Source of the DNA: Lascolabacillus massiliensis
GTDB taxonomy: Bacteria; Bacteroidota; Bacteroidia; Bacteroidales; Dysgonomonadaceae
Assembly: GCF_001282625.1 (NCBI RefSeq)
Contig: NZ_CTEJ01000001.1
Span: 372,001-436,000, forward strand
Reading direction: 5' to 3'
Length of the DNA stretch: 64,000 nucleotides
Below the pieces are notes generated by a model. That model had not been told where the DNA came from. It saw nothing but the letters and a program-made list of their open reading frames with translations, and searched no databases. A program made the translations under genes and the position numbers. Positions 52,754-62,082 of the stretch are shown in pieces (the first letter of the stretch is position 1; each line of letters opens with the position of its first letter).

Positions 52754-52836
52754 GAGTCTCTGTAGTTTACAGAGATTTTATGCCGCACCTTTTAATCACA
52801 TATTAGCAATATGTGTTTATCTGAGTGCGTTTTTTT
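52754..52836 (+). terminator. Paired hairpins and terminator between zapA and rny
   Basis: Hairpin one: TCTCTGTA (52757-52764) with TACAGAGA (52768-52775), 3-base loop. Hairpin two: CACATATT (52797-52804) with AATATGTG (52808-52815), 3-base loop, enclosed by an outer CGCAC (52784-52788) / GTGCG (52825-52829) stem and followed by seven T. The second unit is a good intrinsic terminator; the first may be part of a small RNA or processing structure. Confidence 0.7.
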
Positions 52837-52881
52837 GATTTTAATAGTAGTGATATAATAATTAAATAATAGTAGATTTAT

Positions 52882-54411
52882 ATGAATATATTTATAGGAA
52901 TTATCGGTTTGGTTGCTGGTGCTTTAATAGCCTGGTATCTAACCGGTAAGACAGCCAATTCACGCGCTCAGAAAATTCTGAGTGATGCTGAAAAAGATGC
53001 TGAAGTAATAAAGAAAAAGATGCTCCTTGAGGCAAAAGAGGAGACTCTTGCATTAAAAAATGAGGCCGAAAAGCAAATTAATTCACGCACATCTAAATTA
53101 CAGTCTTTCGAAAATAGGCTGAAACAGCGTGAAATGACTCTCAACCAAAGACAGGAGGAACTTAATAAAAAAAATAGTGAAACAGAAGAGCTTAAAGTTA
53201 CTCTGGCTAATCAGCAGGAATTCCTCGATAAGAAAAGTGCAGAACTTGAACGTCTACACAGACAATCGGTTGAAAAACTGGAGTCAATTTCTGGCCTATC
53301 AGCCGAAGAGGCTAAAGAGAGACTGGTAGAGTCTCTGAAAGAGGAGGCAAAAGGTGATGCACAATCCTATATTAGTGAAATCATGGAAGAGGCCAAGATG
53401 ACAGCTAATAAGGAGGCTAAAAAGATTGTGATCCAATCGATTCAGCGTGTTGCAACTGAAACATCAATCGAGAATGCTATTACAGTTTTCCATATTGATT
53501 CTGACGAAATTAAAGGAAGAATTATTGGACGTGAGGGTCGTAATATAAGAGCTCTGGAAGCAGCTACAGGAGTGGAAATTGTTGTAGATGATACTCCGGA
53601 GGCAATTGTAATTTCAGGATTCGATCCTGTAAGACGAGAAATTGCACGCCTTTCTCTTCACCAACTGGTAGCAGACGGCAGAATTCACCCGGCTCGTATT
53701 GAAGAGGTTGTATCTAAAGTAAAGAAGCAGATTGAAGATGAGATAGTTGAAACAGGAAAACGTACTGTTATTGATTTAGGAATTCATGGGTTACATCCGG
53801 AGTTGATCAGAATTGTAGGAAAAATGAAGTATAGATCTTCATATGGTCAGAATTTGCTGCAACACTCTCGTGAGACAGCTAACCTTTGTGCTATCATGGC
53901 TTCTGAACTTGGTCTCAATCCCAAAAAAGCAAAACGTGCAGGACTTCTTCATGATATAGGCAAGGTGCCTGATGATGAGCCGGAATTGCCACATGCAGTT
54001 TTGGGTATGAAGCTTGCAGAGAAATATAAAGAGAAACCTGATATTTGCAATGCTATTGGAGCTCACCATGATGAAGTTGAGATGACCACTTTGCTTGCTC
54101 CAATAGTTCAGGTGTGTGATGCTATTTCAGGAGCAAGACCTGGTGCTCGTCGCGAGATAGTGGAAGCCTATATTAAAAGACTTAATGATCTTGAAACTCT
54201 TGCTCTTTCCTACCCGGGAGTTGTTAAAACATATGCAATTCAGGCAGGTAGAGAGTTGCGCGTAATTGTTGGTGCTGATAAGATAGATGATCAGGATACA
54301 GAAAAGCTTTCTGATGAAATAGCACGTAAGATACAGACTGAAATGACCTATCCGGGACAGGTTAAAATTACTGTGATACGTGAAACCAGGGCAGTAAGTT
54401 TTGCCAAGTAG
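52882..54411 (+). CDS. rny: Ribonuclease Y
   Basis: A 509-residue membrane-anchored endoribonuclease that starts mRNA decay. It has an N-terminal transmembrane helix (about 2-20), a long coiled coil (about 25-190), a KH RNA-binding domain with [17 protein letters not shown], and an HD domain with HSRETANLC and [15 protein letters not shown] that holds the metal-binding His-Asp pair. The length is standard. It is preceded by a double-hairpin terminator and followed by a strong 18-bp terminator. Confidence 0.95.
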   Translation: MNIFIGIIGLVAGALIAWYLTGKTANSRAQKILSDAEKDAEVIKKKMLLEAKEETLALKNEAEKQINSRTSKLQSFENRLKQREMTLNQRQEELNKKNSETEELKVTLANQQEFLDKKSAELERLHRQSVEKLESISGLSAEEAKERLVESLKEEAKGDAQSYISEIMEEAKMTANKEAKKIVIQSIQRVATETSIENAITVFHIDSDEIKGRIIGREGRNIRALEAATGVEIVVDDTPEAIVISGFDPVRREIARLSLHQLVADGRIHPARIEEVVSKVKKQIEDEIVETGKRTVIDLGIHGLHPELIRIVGKMKYRSSYGQNLLQHSRETANLCAIMASELGLNPKKAKRAGLLHDIGKVPDDEPELPHAVLGMKLAEKYKEKPDICNAIGAHHDEVEMTTLLAPIVQVCDAISGARPGARREIVEAYIKRLNDLETLALSYPGVVKTYAIQAGRELRVIVGADKIDDQDTEKLSDEIARKIQTEMTYPGQVKITVIRETRAVSFAK

Positions 54412-54430
54412 CTAGATTATCAAAATATTC

Positions 54431-54471
54431 ATATATAAAAAAGGAGCTGAATAAGCTCCTTTTTTATATAT
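54431..54471. terminator. Bidirectional terminator between rny and the GH57 gene
   Basis: A perfect 18-bp stem (54431-54448 with 54454-54471, loop GAATA) has A-rich and T-rich flanks inside the stem, so a T run follows the GC core on either strand. It separates two convergent genes. Confidence 0.88.
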
Positions 54472-54507
54472 GTAAAAAGTTTATTCGAAAAACATCTCTT
54501 CAAATAC

Positions 54508-55845
54508 CTATATTTTATCAGCTTTTTTTCTTGAAAGTTTTTCAACTAATAATTCTTCATTAGTTCCAATAACTTTCTTAAGTTCTTGTTCAAGTCTCTT
54601 TATTTCCATGTCCTGATTATGAATTGTTGTAAGTAAAGCATTCAACTCCTCATTATCGACAGTATCAGGATATTGGGCTTTAATCCTACCTATAAAATCA
54701 CTTAAAACGTTCATGTAATTATTGAATGCATCATAGGGGGACATATAGGGACTAAAATTACTATTGCCGATTCCAAAATGCTTCGTTGACATGTAATAAA
54801 AATGATCACTCGATTGCAGGTATATCCAGTCCTGTTTTAACTGACGAACAGTGCAAAGTCTTACCCTTTCGCCAATCTCATAAAGCGACTTTAAAGCACT
54901 CTTCTGAAGTCGGTTACCCAACCATGCACTAACATCACGCTCCTCGTCAGACCATGAGATTGTCTCGGGAACCTGAATTGCTCCAATTGGCTTATGAGAA
55001 TCCATAATTTCACTTGGAGTAGAGAAACCAATTCCTTTTTCAAAAGCAAATCGGGGTAGCGCTTTCATGAATTCAAATATTCCGGAGTGAGAGGGTTGCA
55101 GATTACCTAATACCTCATAATTCATAAAGAGATTGAAAACTTTCTCTTCCGGAGGAGTTGAAGCTATCCATGACATGAATTTTTCTGCTGTCAGGGGGTA
55201 CTCGTTCCAACTGTAATCGGAGAATTTATATGCTATATCGTCACTAAATTTGCTGTTTTTTAGCAGTAATTTTAGTTGAGGCTGTGAAGCCGATTGATAT
55301 ACATAATTGGGACTTTTCCACCCAAGGACATGTTTGGCTCCTTCGGTAATCATTTTCTTATATCCCATTTTATAAACCATATCAGCAATTTCATCAGAAT
55401 AGATCAACTCTGTATTTCGCAATACTGTAGGCTTCTGATCGAAAAGCATTTCAATTCTTTCAGAATGTTGTTTAACCTGATTGTGAAACTCTTCAGGATC
55501 AAAAAGACTCGATAGTGAATGGGCATATGTTTCTGTAAGAAACTCAACATCTCCGGTTTTGCTTAGTTCTCGTAAACCTTCAATTACTTCCGGAGCATAG
55601 ACTTCCATTTGATCCAGAGCTACTCCTGAAATAGAAAATGCAACTTTAAACTTTCCTTTGTATTGATTTATCAGATCTAGCAACATCCTGTTGGCCGGTA
55701 TATAGGATCTTGCCGCAATCTGTTGCATTATATCTTCATTAGAATAATCATCAAAATAGTAGTGATCGTTTCCTATATTAAAGAAACGATATCTTTTTAG
55801 CCTGAACGGCTGGTGTATCTGGAAATAAAAGCAAATCGACTTCAT
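54508..55845 (-). CDS. GH57 family protein, alpha-amylase-like, possibly catalytically altered
   Basis: A 445-residue GH57 protein, with the family start YFQIHQPFR (HQP at 11-13). Region 3 has VLRNTELIYSDEI with the putative nucleophile Glu146. Region 4 reads LFMNYEVLG, with Asn242 where functional GH57 amylases have Asp in MDYETFG. GH57 amylase-like homologues lacking a catalytic residue are described, particularly in Bacteroidota. It is the last gene of a cluster with glycogen synthase and debranching enzyme, so it works on glycogen or regulates its metabolism. The C-terminal 50 residues form a coiled-coil-like helix. Activity is doubtful; the fold is not. Confidence 0.83.
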   Translation of the reverse strand: MKSICFYFQIHQPFRLKRYRFFNIGNDHYYFDDYSNEDIMQQIAARSYIPANRMLLDLINQYKGKFKVAFSISGVALDQMEVYAPEVIEGLRELSKTGDVEFLTETYAHSLSSLFDPEEFHNQVKQHSERIEMLFDQKPTVLRNTELIYSDEIADMVYKMGYKKMITEGAKHVLGWKSPNYVYQSASQPQLKLLLKNSKFSDDIAYKFSDYSWNEYPLTAEKFMSWIASTPPEEKVFNLFMNYEVLGNLQPSHSGIFEFMKALPRFAFEKGIGFSTPSEIMDSHKPIGAIQVPETISWSDEERDVSAWLGNRLQKSALKSLYEIGERVRLCTVRQLKQDWIYLQSSDHFYYMSTKHFGIGNSNFSPYMSPYDAFNNYMNVLSDFIGRIKAQYPDTVDNEELNALLTTIHNQDMEIKRLEQELKKVIGTNEELLVEKLSRKKADKI

Positions 55846-55906
55846 GATTCTTATATGGTTATAAATTGATTTCTTTGATTATTGGTTTCATTATATAATT
55901 TATAAT

Positions 55907-57163
55907 TCAAACCAGCATATCGTATATGGCACGAACTTTTAGTCCTGCATCCTCCCATTTTATATTGTCAACCTCTTTTTTGCCTTCAATCTTAAGGTGT
56001 TCGGCCATAGCAGGGTATGTACAAATTGAATAAATAGCATCAGCCATTGCATCCACATCCCAGTAGTCTGTTTTGATTACATTATGCAGAATCTCGGAAC
56101 AGCCCGACTGGTAGGATATTATACTTGGAACACCGCATTGCATAGCTTCAAGAGGTGAAATACCAAATGGCTCAGATACAGAGGGCATTACATATACGTC
56201 ACTTGACTTAAGCATTTCATAAACCTGTTTACCACGCAGGAAACCTGTAAAGTGGAATTTATGAGCAATACCTCTGTCAGCTACCAGACGTATCATTTGA
56301 TCCATCATGTCACCGCTTCCTGCCATAACAAAACGTATATGGTCGGTTTTGCGAATTACCTGCGTTGCAGCATCTACAAAAAACTCGGGACCTTTTTGCA
56401 TTGTAATCCTTCCGAGGAATGTAACTACTTTCTCAGGAACTCCTGATATTCTTTTAATTGCATCGATCTCGGGACTTAAAGGATCTACTGCATTATGAAC
56501 AGTTGTGACTTTCCAGTATGGCTGATGGTAGTTTTCGATTACTGTTTTCCTTGTTAAGTTACTTACACAAATAATGTGGTCACAATTATCCATACCATCT
56601 TTCTCTATTCCATACACAATGGGATTGGGTTTTCCGCGACTTCTGTCGAATTCAGTTGCATGAACATGTATTACCATTGGTTTTCCCGTAACACTCTTTG
56701 CATGCAAGCCGGCAGGGTAGGTTAACCAGTCGTGAGCATGAATTACATCAAAATCATAAGTACGTGCAATTACACCTGCAACTATGGAGTAGTTATTTGT
56801 TTCCTCAAGAATATTGTTTGGATAACGGCCTGAAAACTCAATACATCCCAGATCATTAGTATGCATGTAGCTGAAGTCGGCATAAATGTTATCCCTCAGT
56901 TTATAATACTCCTCAGGATTCATGAACTTTTCGAGTCTTGATTTTATAGTATCATTTGATACATTCTTCCACACAACAGGTGTATTGTTGGCGCCGATGA
57001 TTTTCATGAAACTCTGATCTTCATCACCCCAGGGTTTAGGAATAACAAATATGGTTTCTAAATCTTCTTGTTGCGACATACCTTTAGTTAATCCATAACT
57101 TGCTGTACCTAATCCTCCGAGTATATGTGGAGGGAACTCCCATCCAAACATCAATGCTTTCAT
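55907..57163 (-). CDS. Glycogen synthase-like glycosyltransferase
   Basis: A 418-residue GT-B glycosyltransferase in the glycogen/starch synthase superfamily. The N-terminus FGWEFPPHILGGLGTASYGLT has the sugar-nucleotide donor loop, the middle HAHDWLTYPAGLHAKS is typical of glycogen synthases, and the C-terminal nucleotide-binding part has FLGRITMQKGPEFFVDA and SVSEPFGISPLEAMQCGVPS (E-x7-E motif). It should elongate alpha-1,4-glucan from a nucleotide-glucose donor. It lies between the debranching gene (81-base gap) and GH57 (61-base gap), an arrangement repeated in Bacteroidota. Confidence 0.88.
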   Translation of the reverse strand: MKALMFGWEFPPHILGGLGTASYGLTKGMSQQEDLETIFVIPKPWGDEDQSFMKIIGANNTPVVWKNVSNDTIKSRLEKFMNPEEYYKLRDNIYADFSYMHTNDLGCIEFSGRYPNNILEETNNYSIVAGVIARTYDFDVIHAHDWLTYPAGLHAKSVTGKPMVIHVHATEFDRSRGKPNPIVYGIEKDGMDNCDHIICVSNLTRKTVIENYHQPYWKVTTVHNAVDPLSPEIDAIKRISGVPEKVVTFLGRITMQKGPEFFVDAATQVIRKTDHIRFVMAGSGDMMDQMIRLVADRGIAHKFHFTGFLRGKQVYEMLKSSDVYVMPSVSEPFGISPLEAMQCGVPSIISYQSGCSEILHNVIKTDYWDVDAMADAIYSICTYPAMAEHLKIEGKKEVDNIKWEDAGLKVRAIYDMLV

Positions 57164-57244
57164 CTGTCCTGTTTTAGTTTTTTACTTTTTCATGTTCGCT
57201 GCATACCTGAATATGATATAATCTAAAATTACACCCTGGTTATG

Positions 57245-59185
57245 TTATTTGTATGAGTTTATTATCTTCTGAGCTCTTAATAGCTCCCCAATGCTCATTG
57301 CAAAAGAATATCCCCCATGAGCTATAAATGGAGGGTTTGAATCATAAAATTCGGAGATAGAGCCAATACAGTCGTTTTGTATCTCGTTCTCAATACCAAC
57401 CATGATTCTGTCAGCCAAAGACAAACCACCCATTTGGAATACGTTTATATAACCTTCAATATAATGGCCTAACAACCATGGAAAAGCCATTCCATTGAAA
57501 TAAGCAAATTTCTTTTCATTTTCACTGCCACTGTAGTGTGGTCGGAATTTATCACTTTTAGGAGTAAGAGTACGCAGACCGCAGCTTGTTAACAGCTCTT
57601 TAGTAACAAAATCCAGAACTGATTTCTTCTGTCTTTTTTCAAGTGGTGAATAGGGAAGAGAAACCGCAAAGATCATGTTTGGACGTACATTTGGATCTTT
57701 GTAATAACCATCTACATAGTCGTATAGATACCCTGCGTCATTCATGAATGTTTTAATGAATGATTTGCCTGCCAGACTGCTTTTCTCTGCCAGTAATGCA
57801 GCTTTTTCATGGTTCCCTGTTTCATTGGCAATCTCTTCTGTGAACTTCAGAGCATTATACCAAAGAGAGTTGAACTCTACCAGATATCCTGATCTTGGGA
57901 TAGCAGGACGTCCGTCAATCATAGCATTCATCCAGCTAACTGCAACTTCACGCCCATATGTTGTCAGTAATGAATCACTTTCATGAAATACCAGGTTAGG
58001 GTGCCTATTTGAGAGGATGTATTCAATTATCTCAAATAAGAATTCAGAGTACTTTTTAATGAACTGGTTCTTATTTTCAAAGTAAAACTGCTGAAGGGCC
58101 CAAACAACCCAAAGTAGGAGGTCAGGGTCATCCAGCTGTTTGATATAGCTTTTATATGGTTTATCATTCATGAAATCCCTCAAATGAGGTATTGCGGTAT
58201 CCATTATATTTTCATAATCATTGGGCCTACCAACAGAGAGAGTGCAACCTGGTAGTGAAATAAACTGGTCGCGGGCTCTTACTTTGAACCATGGATATCC
58301 TGCAAGAAGATAATATTCGTCTTTATTGGGTATGTAATAAAATTGATGACTCGAGTTTTTTAGGCAGTTGTAAAAACTTGATCTGGGTGTACGTTTCTGC
58401 ATCTCAAAGTTGAACTCATTTGAAAGAGTGGTGGTATCAACCAAAATGTCTCCTGCAGAGAATATTATCTCCTCCCCTTTTTTAATTGACATCTCGAAGT
58501 AACCGGGAACATAAAGATCTTCCTGGTATGTATCACCATTTTGCAGATCCTGGAGGTATTCAATATCACGATACCAATCGGGGTGGTAAACAAATTCAGG
58601 TTCCTTATTGAACTGCATAAAAAGCTCGGGATAACCGAAGTACATACATGTACTTATCCCATTCTCAACCATACGGTATGACTTGTCAACCTGATCATTT
58701 TCCCGAGTCAGTTGTGAGGCTTTCCTGAATGCTAAAAATGGTTTAAATCGTATTTTAGTAGGCGAATGAGCATCTAATAGTGTGTATCTGATCATAAGTC
58801 TGTTTTCCTTAGATGAAAACATAATTTCCTTTGATAGTATAACACCACCTATACGGTAAATAGTTTTTGGAACGCTGTCACAATTGAATTCACGTATATA
58901 TTTATGACCTTTTGGATTATAATTATCACCTGCATATCTATGAATACCAAGATTGAACTCAGCACCGTGTTGTATTACTGTTTCATCTACTGAAGACAAA
59001 ATAAGATGATTTTCATTATCAAGAAATGGAACAGGCATAACAAGCAAACCCTGGTATTTTGTAGTATTACATCCTGAAATTGAAGTGTTTTGATAAGCCC
59101 CTCTTCTGTTTGTTCTTAATACATTGCGGTATAAAGAATATTCGAGATTGATCATTAGATCCTTGTTAAATTTAAGATAACTCAT
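57245..59185 (-). CDS. Glycogen debranching enzyme (amylo-alpha-1,6-glucosidase family)
   Basis: A 646-residue protein with an N-terminal beta-sandwich domain of bacterial debranching enzymes (RTNRRGAYQNTSISGCNTTKYQGL) and a C-terminal (alpha/alpha)6 barrel (GDE_C, GH133 type) with VWALQQFYFENK, SWMNAMIDGRPAIPRSGYLVEFN and HYIEGYINVF. It should remove alpha-1,6 branch stubs from glycogen. It is the first gene of the minus-strand glycogen cluster. The -7-like TATCTTTC at 59232-59239 (minus) is a possible promoter with one mismatch. Confidence 0.9.
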   Translation of the reverse strand: MSYLKFNKDLMINLEYSLYRNVLRTNRRGAYQNTSISGCNTTKYQGLLVMPVPFLDNENHLILSSVDETVIQHGAEFNLGIHRYAGDNYNPKGHKYIREFNCDSVPKTIYRIGGVILSKEIMFSSKENRLMIRYTLLDAHSPTKIRFKPFLAFRKASQLTRENDQVDKSYRMVENGISTCMYFGYPELFMQFNKEPEFVYHPDWYRDIEYLQDLQNGDTYQEDLYVPGYFEMSIKKGEEIIFSAGDILVDTTTLSNEFNFEMQKRTPRSSFYNCLKNSSHQFYYIPNKDEYYLLAGYPWFKVRARDQFISLPGCTLSVGRPNDYENIMDTAIPHLRDFMNDKPYKSYIKQLDDPDLLLWVVWALQQFYFENKNQFIKKYSEFLFEIIEYILSNRHPNLVFHESDSLLTTYGREVAVSWMNAMIDGRPAIPRSGYLVEFNSLWYNALKFTEEIANETGNHEKAALLAEKSSLAGKSFIKTFMNDAGYLYDYVDGYYKDPNVRPNMIFAVSLPYSPLEKRQKKSVLDFVTKELLTSCGLRTLTPKSDKFRPHYSGSENEKKFAYFNGMAFPWLLGHYIEGYINVFQMGGLSLADRIMVGIENEIQNDCIGSISEFYDSNPPFIAHGGYSFAMSIGELLRAQKIINSYK

Positions 59186-59324
59186 CTTTAGGTGATTTTA
59201 ATATTTTGCCCTTGTGCCGACTAATTATTGCGAAAGATAATTAAAATGTAATTATCGGGCAAGCAAAAAAAGAGATAAAAATAGCCTTCAAACATTAATG
59301 ACTCTAAATTCTAAATATGTTTTA

Positions 59325-59332
59325 TAAATTTG
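59325..59332 (+). promoter_or_regulatory. -7 promoter box just upstream of the rhomboid start
   Basis: TAAATTTG matches TAnnTTTG exactly. Transcription would start about 6-8 bases later, at 59338-59340, leaving roughly 6 bases before the TTG start. No -33 TTTG is visible at the usual spacing. Confidence 0.45.
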
Positions 59333-59345
59333 TGGAAGCTGTAAA

Positions 59346-60014
59346 TTGAAAAGAGTGATAGAAAATAAAATAGATAGTTTCGAGAAGAAAAGAGTATGGC
59401 TGGCGCTATTGCCATCTATTGTTTTTGTTTCGCTGTTGTGGATTTCATTTGCAATGAACGCTGCAGGTCTTTTTGGATCGGATTTTTCACAATTTGGAAT
59501 TTTACCCAGAGAAATTAAAGGGTTAAGAGGGATTGTTTTTTCACCATTTATTCACTCTTCTGTTTCACACATAGCTTCTAATACATTACCTCTATTGATC
59601 CTAATCCAGTTTCTCTTCTATTTTTATAGTAAGATAGCATTCTCAACTTTTGCATATCTGTGGTTCTTAAGTGGTATACTGACATGGATAATTGGAAGAG
59701 GTTATTATCATGTAGGAGCCAGTGGAATAGTATTTTCAATAATGTTTTTTCTCTTTTTTAGTGGTGTCTTCAGAAAATCAATTCAGTTGATAGCTGTTTC
59801 TCTCATTGTAGCATTTGTTTATGGCAGTACTGTATGGAGCATTTTTCCAATTGCCGAACTGGTAGACTCATCAATTTCATGGGAAGGTCATCTGGCAGGA
59901 ACTCTGAGTGGACTTGTCATTGCAGTAGCTTTACGTCATCAAGGTCCTCAGAAGATCGAAAAAGTATGGGAGGATGAAGAAGAAAATGAATTGGATGAAA
60001 TTAGTGAGAATTAA
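59346..60014 (+). CDS. Rhomboid family intramembrane serine protease
   Basis: A 222-residue polytopic rhomboid protease. It has a first transmembrane helix at about 18-40, the HSSVSHIASNT block with the His and Asn that stabilise the oxyanion, the catalytic GASG with Ser126, and GHLAG with catalytic His182. The C-terminus is acidic (EDEEENELDE). No ATG occurs before residue 37, which would remove the first helix, so the start must be TTG 59346 or GTG 59355; I use TTG. A -7 box TAAATTTG ends only 14 bases upstream of the start, which suggests a nearly leaderless mRNA. Confidence 0.83.
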   Translation: MKRVIENKIDSFEKKRVWLALLPSIVFVSLLWISFAMNAAGLFGSDFSQFGILPREIKGLRGIVFSPFIHSSVSHIASNTLPLLILIQFLFYFYSKIAFSTFAYLWFLSGILTWIIGRGYYHVGASGIVFSIMFFLFFSGVFRKSIQLIAVSLIVAFVYGSTVWSIFPIAELVDSSISWEGHLAGTLSGLVIAVALRHQGPQKIEKVWEDEEENELDEISEN

Positions 60015-60053
60015 AATGTGTGGTAATTGATGAGAATAACTACTCATTTTTCT

Positions 60054-60061
60054 TATTTTTG
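60054..60061 (+). promoter_or_regulatory. -7 promoter box for the diaminopimelate dehydrogenase gene
   Basis: TATTTTTG matches TAnnTTTG, 22 bases upstream of the start codon. TTGA at 60027-60030 is 23 bases further up and could serve as a weak -33 element. Confidence 0.5.
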
Positions 60062-60083
60062 TAATAAATAAATATTAAGATAT

Positions 60084-60983
60084 ATGCAAAAATTAATTAG
60101 AGCAGCAGTTGTTGGATATGGAAATATCGGCAAATACACATTAGAAACGTTAGAAAGTAGCCCTGATTTTGAAATTGCAGGAGTTGTTAGAAGAAGTTCT
60201 TCTTCTGTTTCCCCTGAGCTACAGAATTATAAAGTTGTTACATCAATAAATGATCTGCATAATGTAGATGTTGCAATACTTTGTACTCCTACAAGAAATG
60301 TTGAAAAATATGCCATAGAGTGCTTATCAGCCGGTATTAATACAGTAGATAGCTTTGATATTCACAGTAAGATATTAGAATTGCGCAACTCTTTGAATGA
60401 GTATGCGGTTAAAAATGGTGCCGTTTCAATTATTTCAGCAGGCTGGGATCCGGGAAGTGATTCTGTTATTCGTACACTTATGGAGGCTATGGCTCCAAAA
60501 GGTATCACATATACCAATTTTGGTCCCGGAATGAGTATGGGGCATACAGTTGCCGTGAAAGCTATCGATGGTGTTAAGGCTGCTCTCTCCATGACTATTC
60601 CTACAGGAACAGGTGTTCACAGAAGAATGGTTTATATCGAACTTGAAGATGGATATAATTTCCAGGAAGTTTCCCAGTCGATAAAAGCTGATGATTACTT
60701 CGCTCATGATGAGACTCATGTTTTCCAGGTGGATGATGTTGAAGCTCTTAAGGATATGGGGCATGGTGTACTTATGGAAAGAAAAGGGGCGTCGGGAGAA
60801 ACGCAGAATCAACAATTTAAATTTGATATGAGGATTAACAATCCTGCTCTTACAGCCCAGGTATTGGTTAGTGCAGCACGAGCAACACTAAGGCAGTCAC
60901 CAGGTGCATATACTATGATTGAAATACCGGTTGTAGATTTACTGCCGGGTGAAAAAGAGCTGTGGATTAAGAAATTAGTATAA
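60084..60983 (+). CDS. ddh: meso-Diaminopimelate D-dehydrogenase
   Basis: A 299-residue NADP-dependent enzyme that aminates L-2-amino-6-oxopimelate (tetrahydrodipicolinate) straight to meso-diaminopimelate, a lysine and peptidoglycan precursor. It starts with the Rossmann motif VVGYGNIGKYTLE, then ILCTPTRNVEK, SIISAGWDPGSDSVIR, FGPGMSMGHTVAVKAIDG and IPTGTGVHRRMVY, all Ddh blocks, and ends SPGAYTMIEIPVVDLLPG. The length is normal. It provides the one-step route to DAP and does not need the succinylase or acetylase genes. Confidence 0.95.
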   Translation: MQKLIRAAVVGYGNIGKYTLETLESSPDFEIAGVVRRSSSSVSPELQNYKVVTSINDLHNVDVAILCTPTRNVEKYAIECLSAGINTVDSFDIHSKILELRNSLNEYAVKNGAVSIISAGWDPGSDSVIRTLMEAMAPKGITYTNFGPGMSMGHTVAVKAIDGVKAALSMTIPTGTGVHRRMVYIELEDGYNFQEVSQSIKADDYFAHDETHVFQVDDVEALKDMGHGVLMERKGASGETQNQQFKFDMRINNPALTAQVLVSAARATLRQSPGAYTMIEIPVVDLLPGEKELWIKKLV

Positions 60984-61119
60984 GTTCTTTAGTCTGAAAT
61001 AATATATCTTTTACGGTTACAGGCTAAATATTTTGATTCCCTCATTAAATATTGCCGTTTTGGTTTTACTTACCTTGACGGTCTGAGTTATTATTAACTG
61101 TCAAAGAAATAAATTTCAT

Positions 61120-61127
61120 TATCTTTG
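61120..61127 (+). promoter_or_regulatory. -7 promoter box for lgt
   Basis: TATCTTTG is an exact TAnnTTTG match, 17 bases upstream of the lgt start codon, implying a 5' leader of about 10 bases. No -33 TTTG is obvious. Confidence 0.55.
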
Positions 61128-61144
61128 TAAAAAAATGTATTCTA

Positions 61145-62044
61145 ATGGACATATTACTTTCTGTAACCTGGAATGTCGACCCCACACTTTTTAATCTGTT
61201 TGGTCGCGAAATACGATGGTATGGCCTTTTATGGGTTGTTGGTCTGCTGGTAGCAGTATATATTGTACAGAAAATTTTCAAGAAGGAGGATCTTCCCGAA
61301 AAGTGGTTCGATTCACTTTTTGTATATATGATTGTAGGTATCATTGTGGGTGCCCGACTTGGTCATTGTCTCTTTTATGAACCCGGATACTATCTTTCTA
61401 ATCCATTAGAAATTCTGAAGGTATGGGAAGGAGGACTTGCAAGTCATGGTGGAGTGATTGGAATTATAATTGCCGTTTGGCTCTATTCACGTAAGGTAAC
61501 CAAACAGAGTATGTTGTGGACTTTCGACAGGGTTATGGTCCCAACAGGCTTCACTTCAGCGATGATTCGATTGGGTAATCTTATGAATCATGAGATTTAT
61601 GGTGGCCCTACCGACCGCCCATGGGGTTTCCGTTTTGTAGATAACCTTTATCCATGGATGAACGGTGCGGAGCCTATTTATACTGAGCCTTCACACCCGA
61701 CTCAGATATATGAAGCACTGGCATATCTGGTTGTTTTTGGTATTACTATGTATCTCTATTATAACACAAATGCAAAAGATAGAAAGGGTCTAATAACAGG
61801 AGTTGGGATTTTTGTAATTTTCCTGTTCAGATTCTTTGTTGAGTTTGTAAAGAATGTCCAGGTAGAAGAAGAGTATTCAATGATAGAGAGTACAGGCTTG
61901 AATTTAGGTCAATGGCTTAGTATCCCCTTTATTATTTGGGGCTTATGGCTTATCATAAATGCTGTGAGGAAGCCTGCAGTAGTTGCTGATACACCTAAAC
62001 AATCACAAATGTTTAAACCAAAACAGAAAACAAAAAAGAAATAA
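61145..62044 (+). CDS. lgt: Prolipoprotein diacylglyceryl transferase
   Basis: A 299-residue integral membrane enzyme that attaches diacylglycerol to the lipobox Cys of lipoproteins. It has REIRWYGLLWVVG near the N-terminus, VGARLGHCLFYEP, GLASHGGVIG, the signature IRLGNLMNHEIYGGPTDRPWG and SHPTQIYEA, with seven predicted membrane segments. The C-terminus is a short basic tail (PKQKTKKK). The lipoproteins at 1385 and 32005 would be substrates. It follows ddh by 161 bases and has its own -7 box. Confidence 0.95.
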   Translation: MDILLSVTWNVDPTLFNLFGREIRWYGLLWVVGLLVAVYIVQKIFKKEDLPEKWFDSLFVYMIVGIIVGARLGHCLFYEPGYYLSNPLEILKVWEGGLASHGGVIGIIIAVWLYSRKVTKQSMLWTFDRVMVPTGFTSAMIRLGNLMNHEIYGGPTDRPWGFRFVDNLYPWMNGAEPIYTEPSHPTQIYEALAYLVVFGITMYLYYNTNAKDRKGLITGVGIFVIFLFRFFVEFVKNVQVEEEYSMIESTGLNLGQWLSIPFIIWGLWLIINAVRKPAVVADTPKQSQMFKPKQKTKKK

Positions 62045-62082
62045 AATATATATCATAAACAGTATTAGGACCACTGAACTAT

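Noticed and set aside
60435-60815. 126-codon minus-strand ORF
   Set aside because: It is antisense within ddh, whose own frame is fully conserved.
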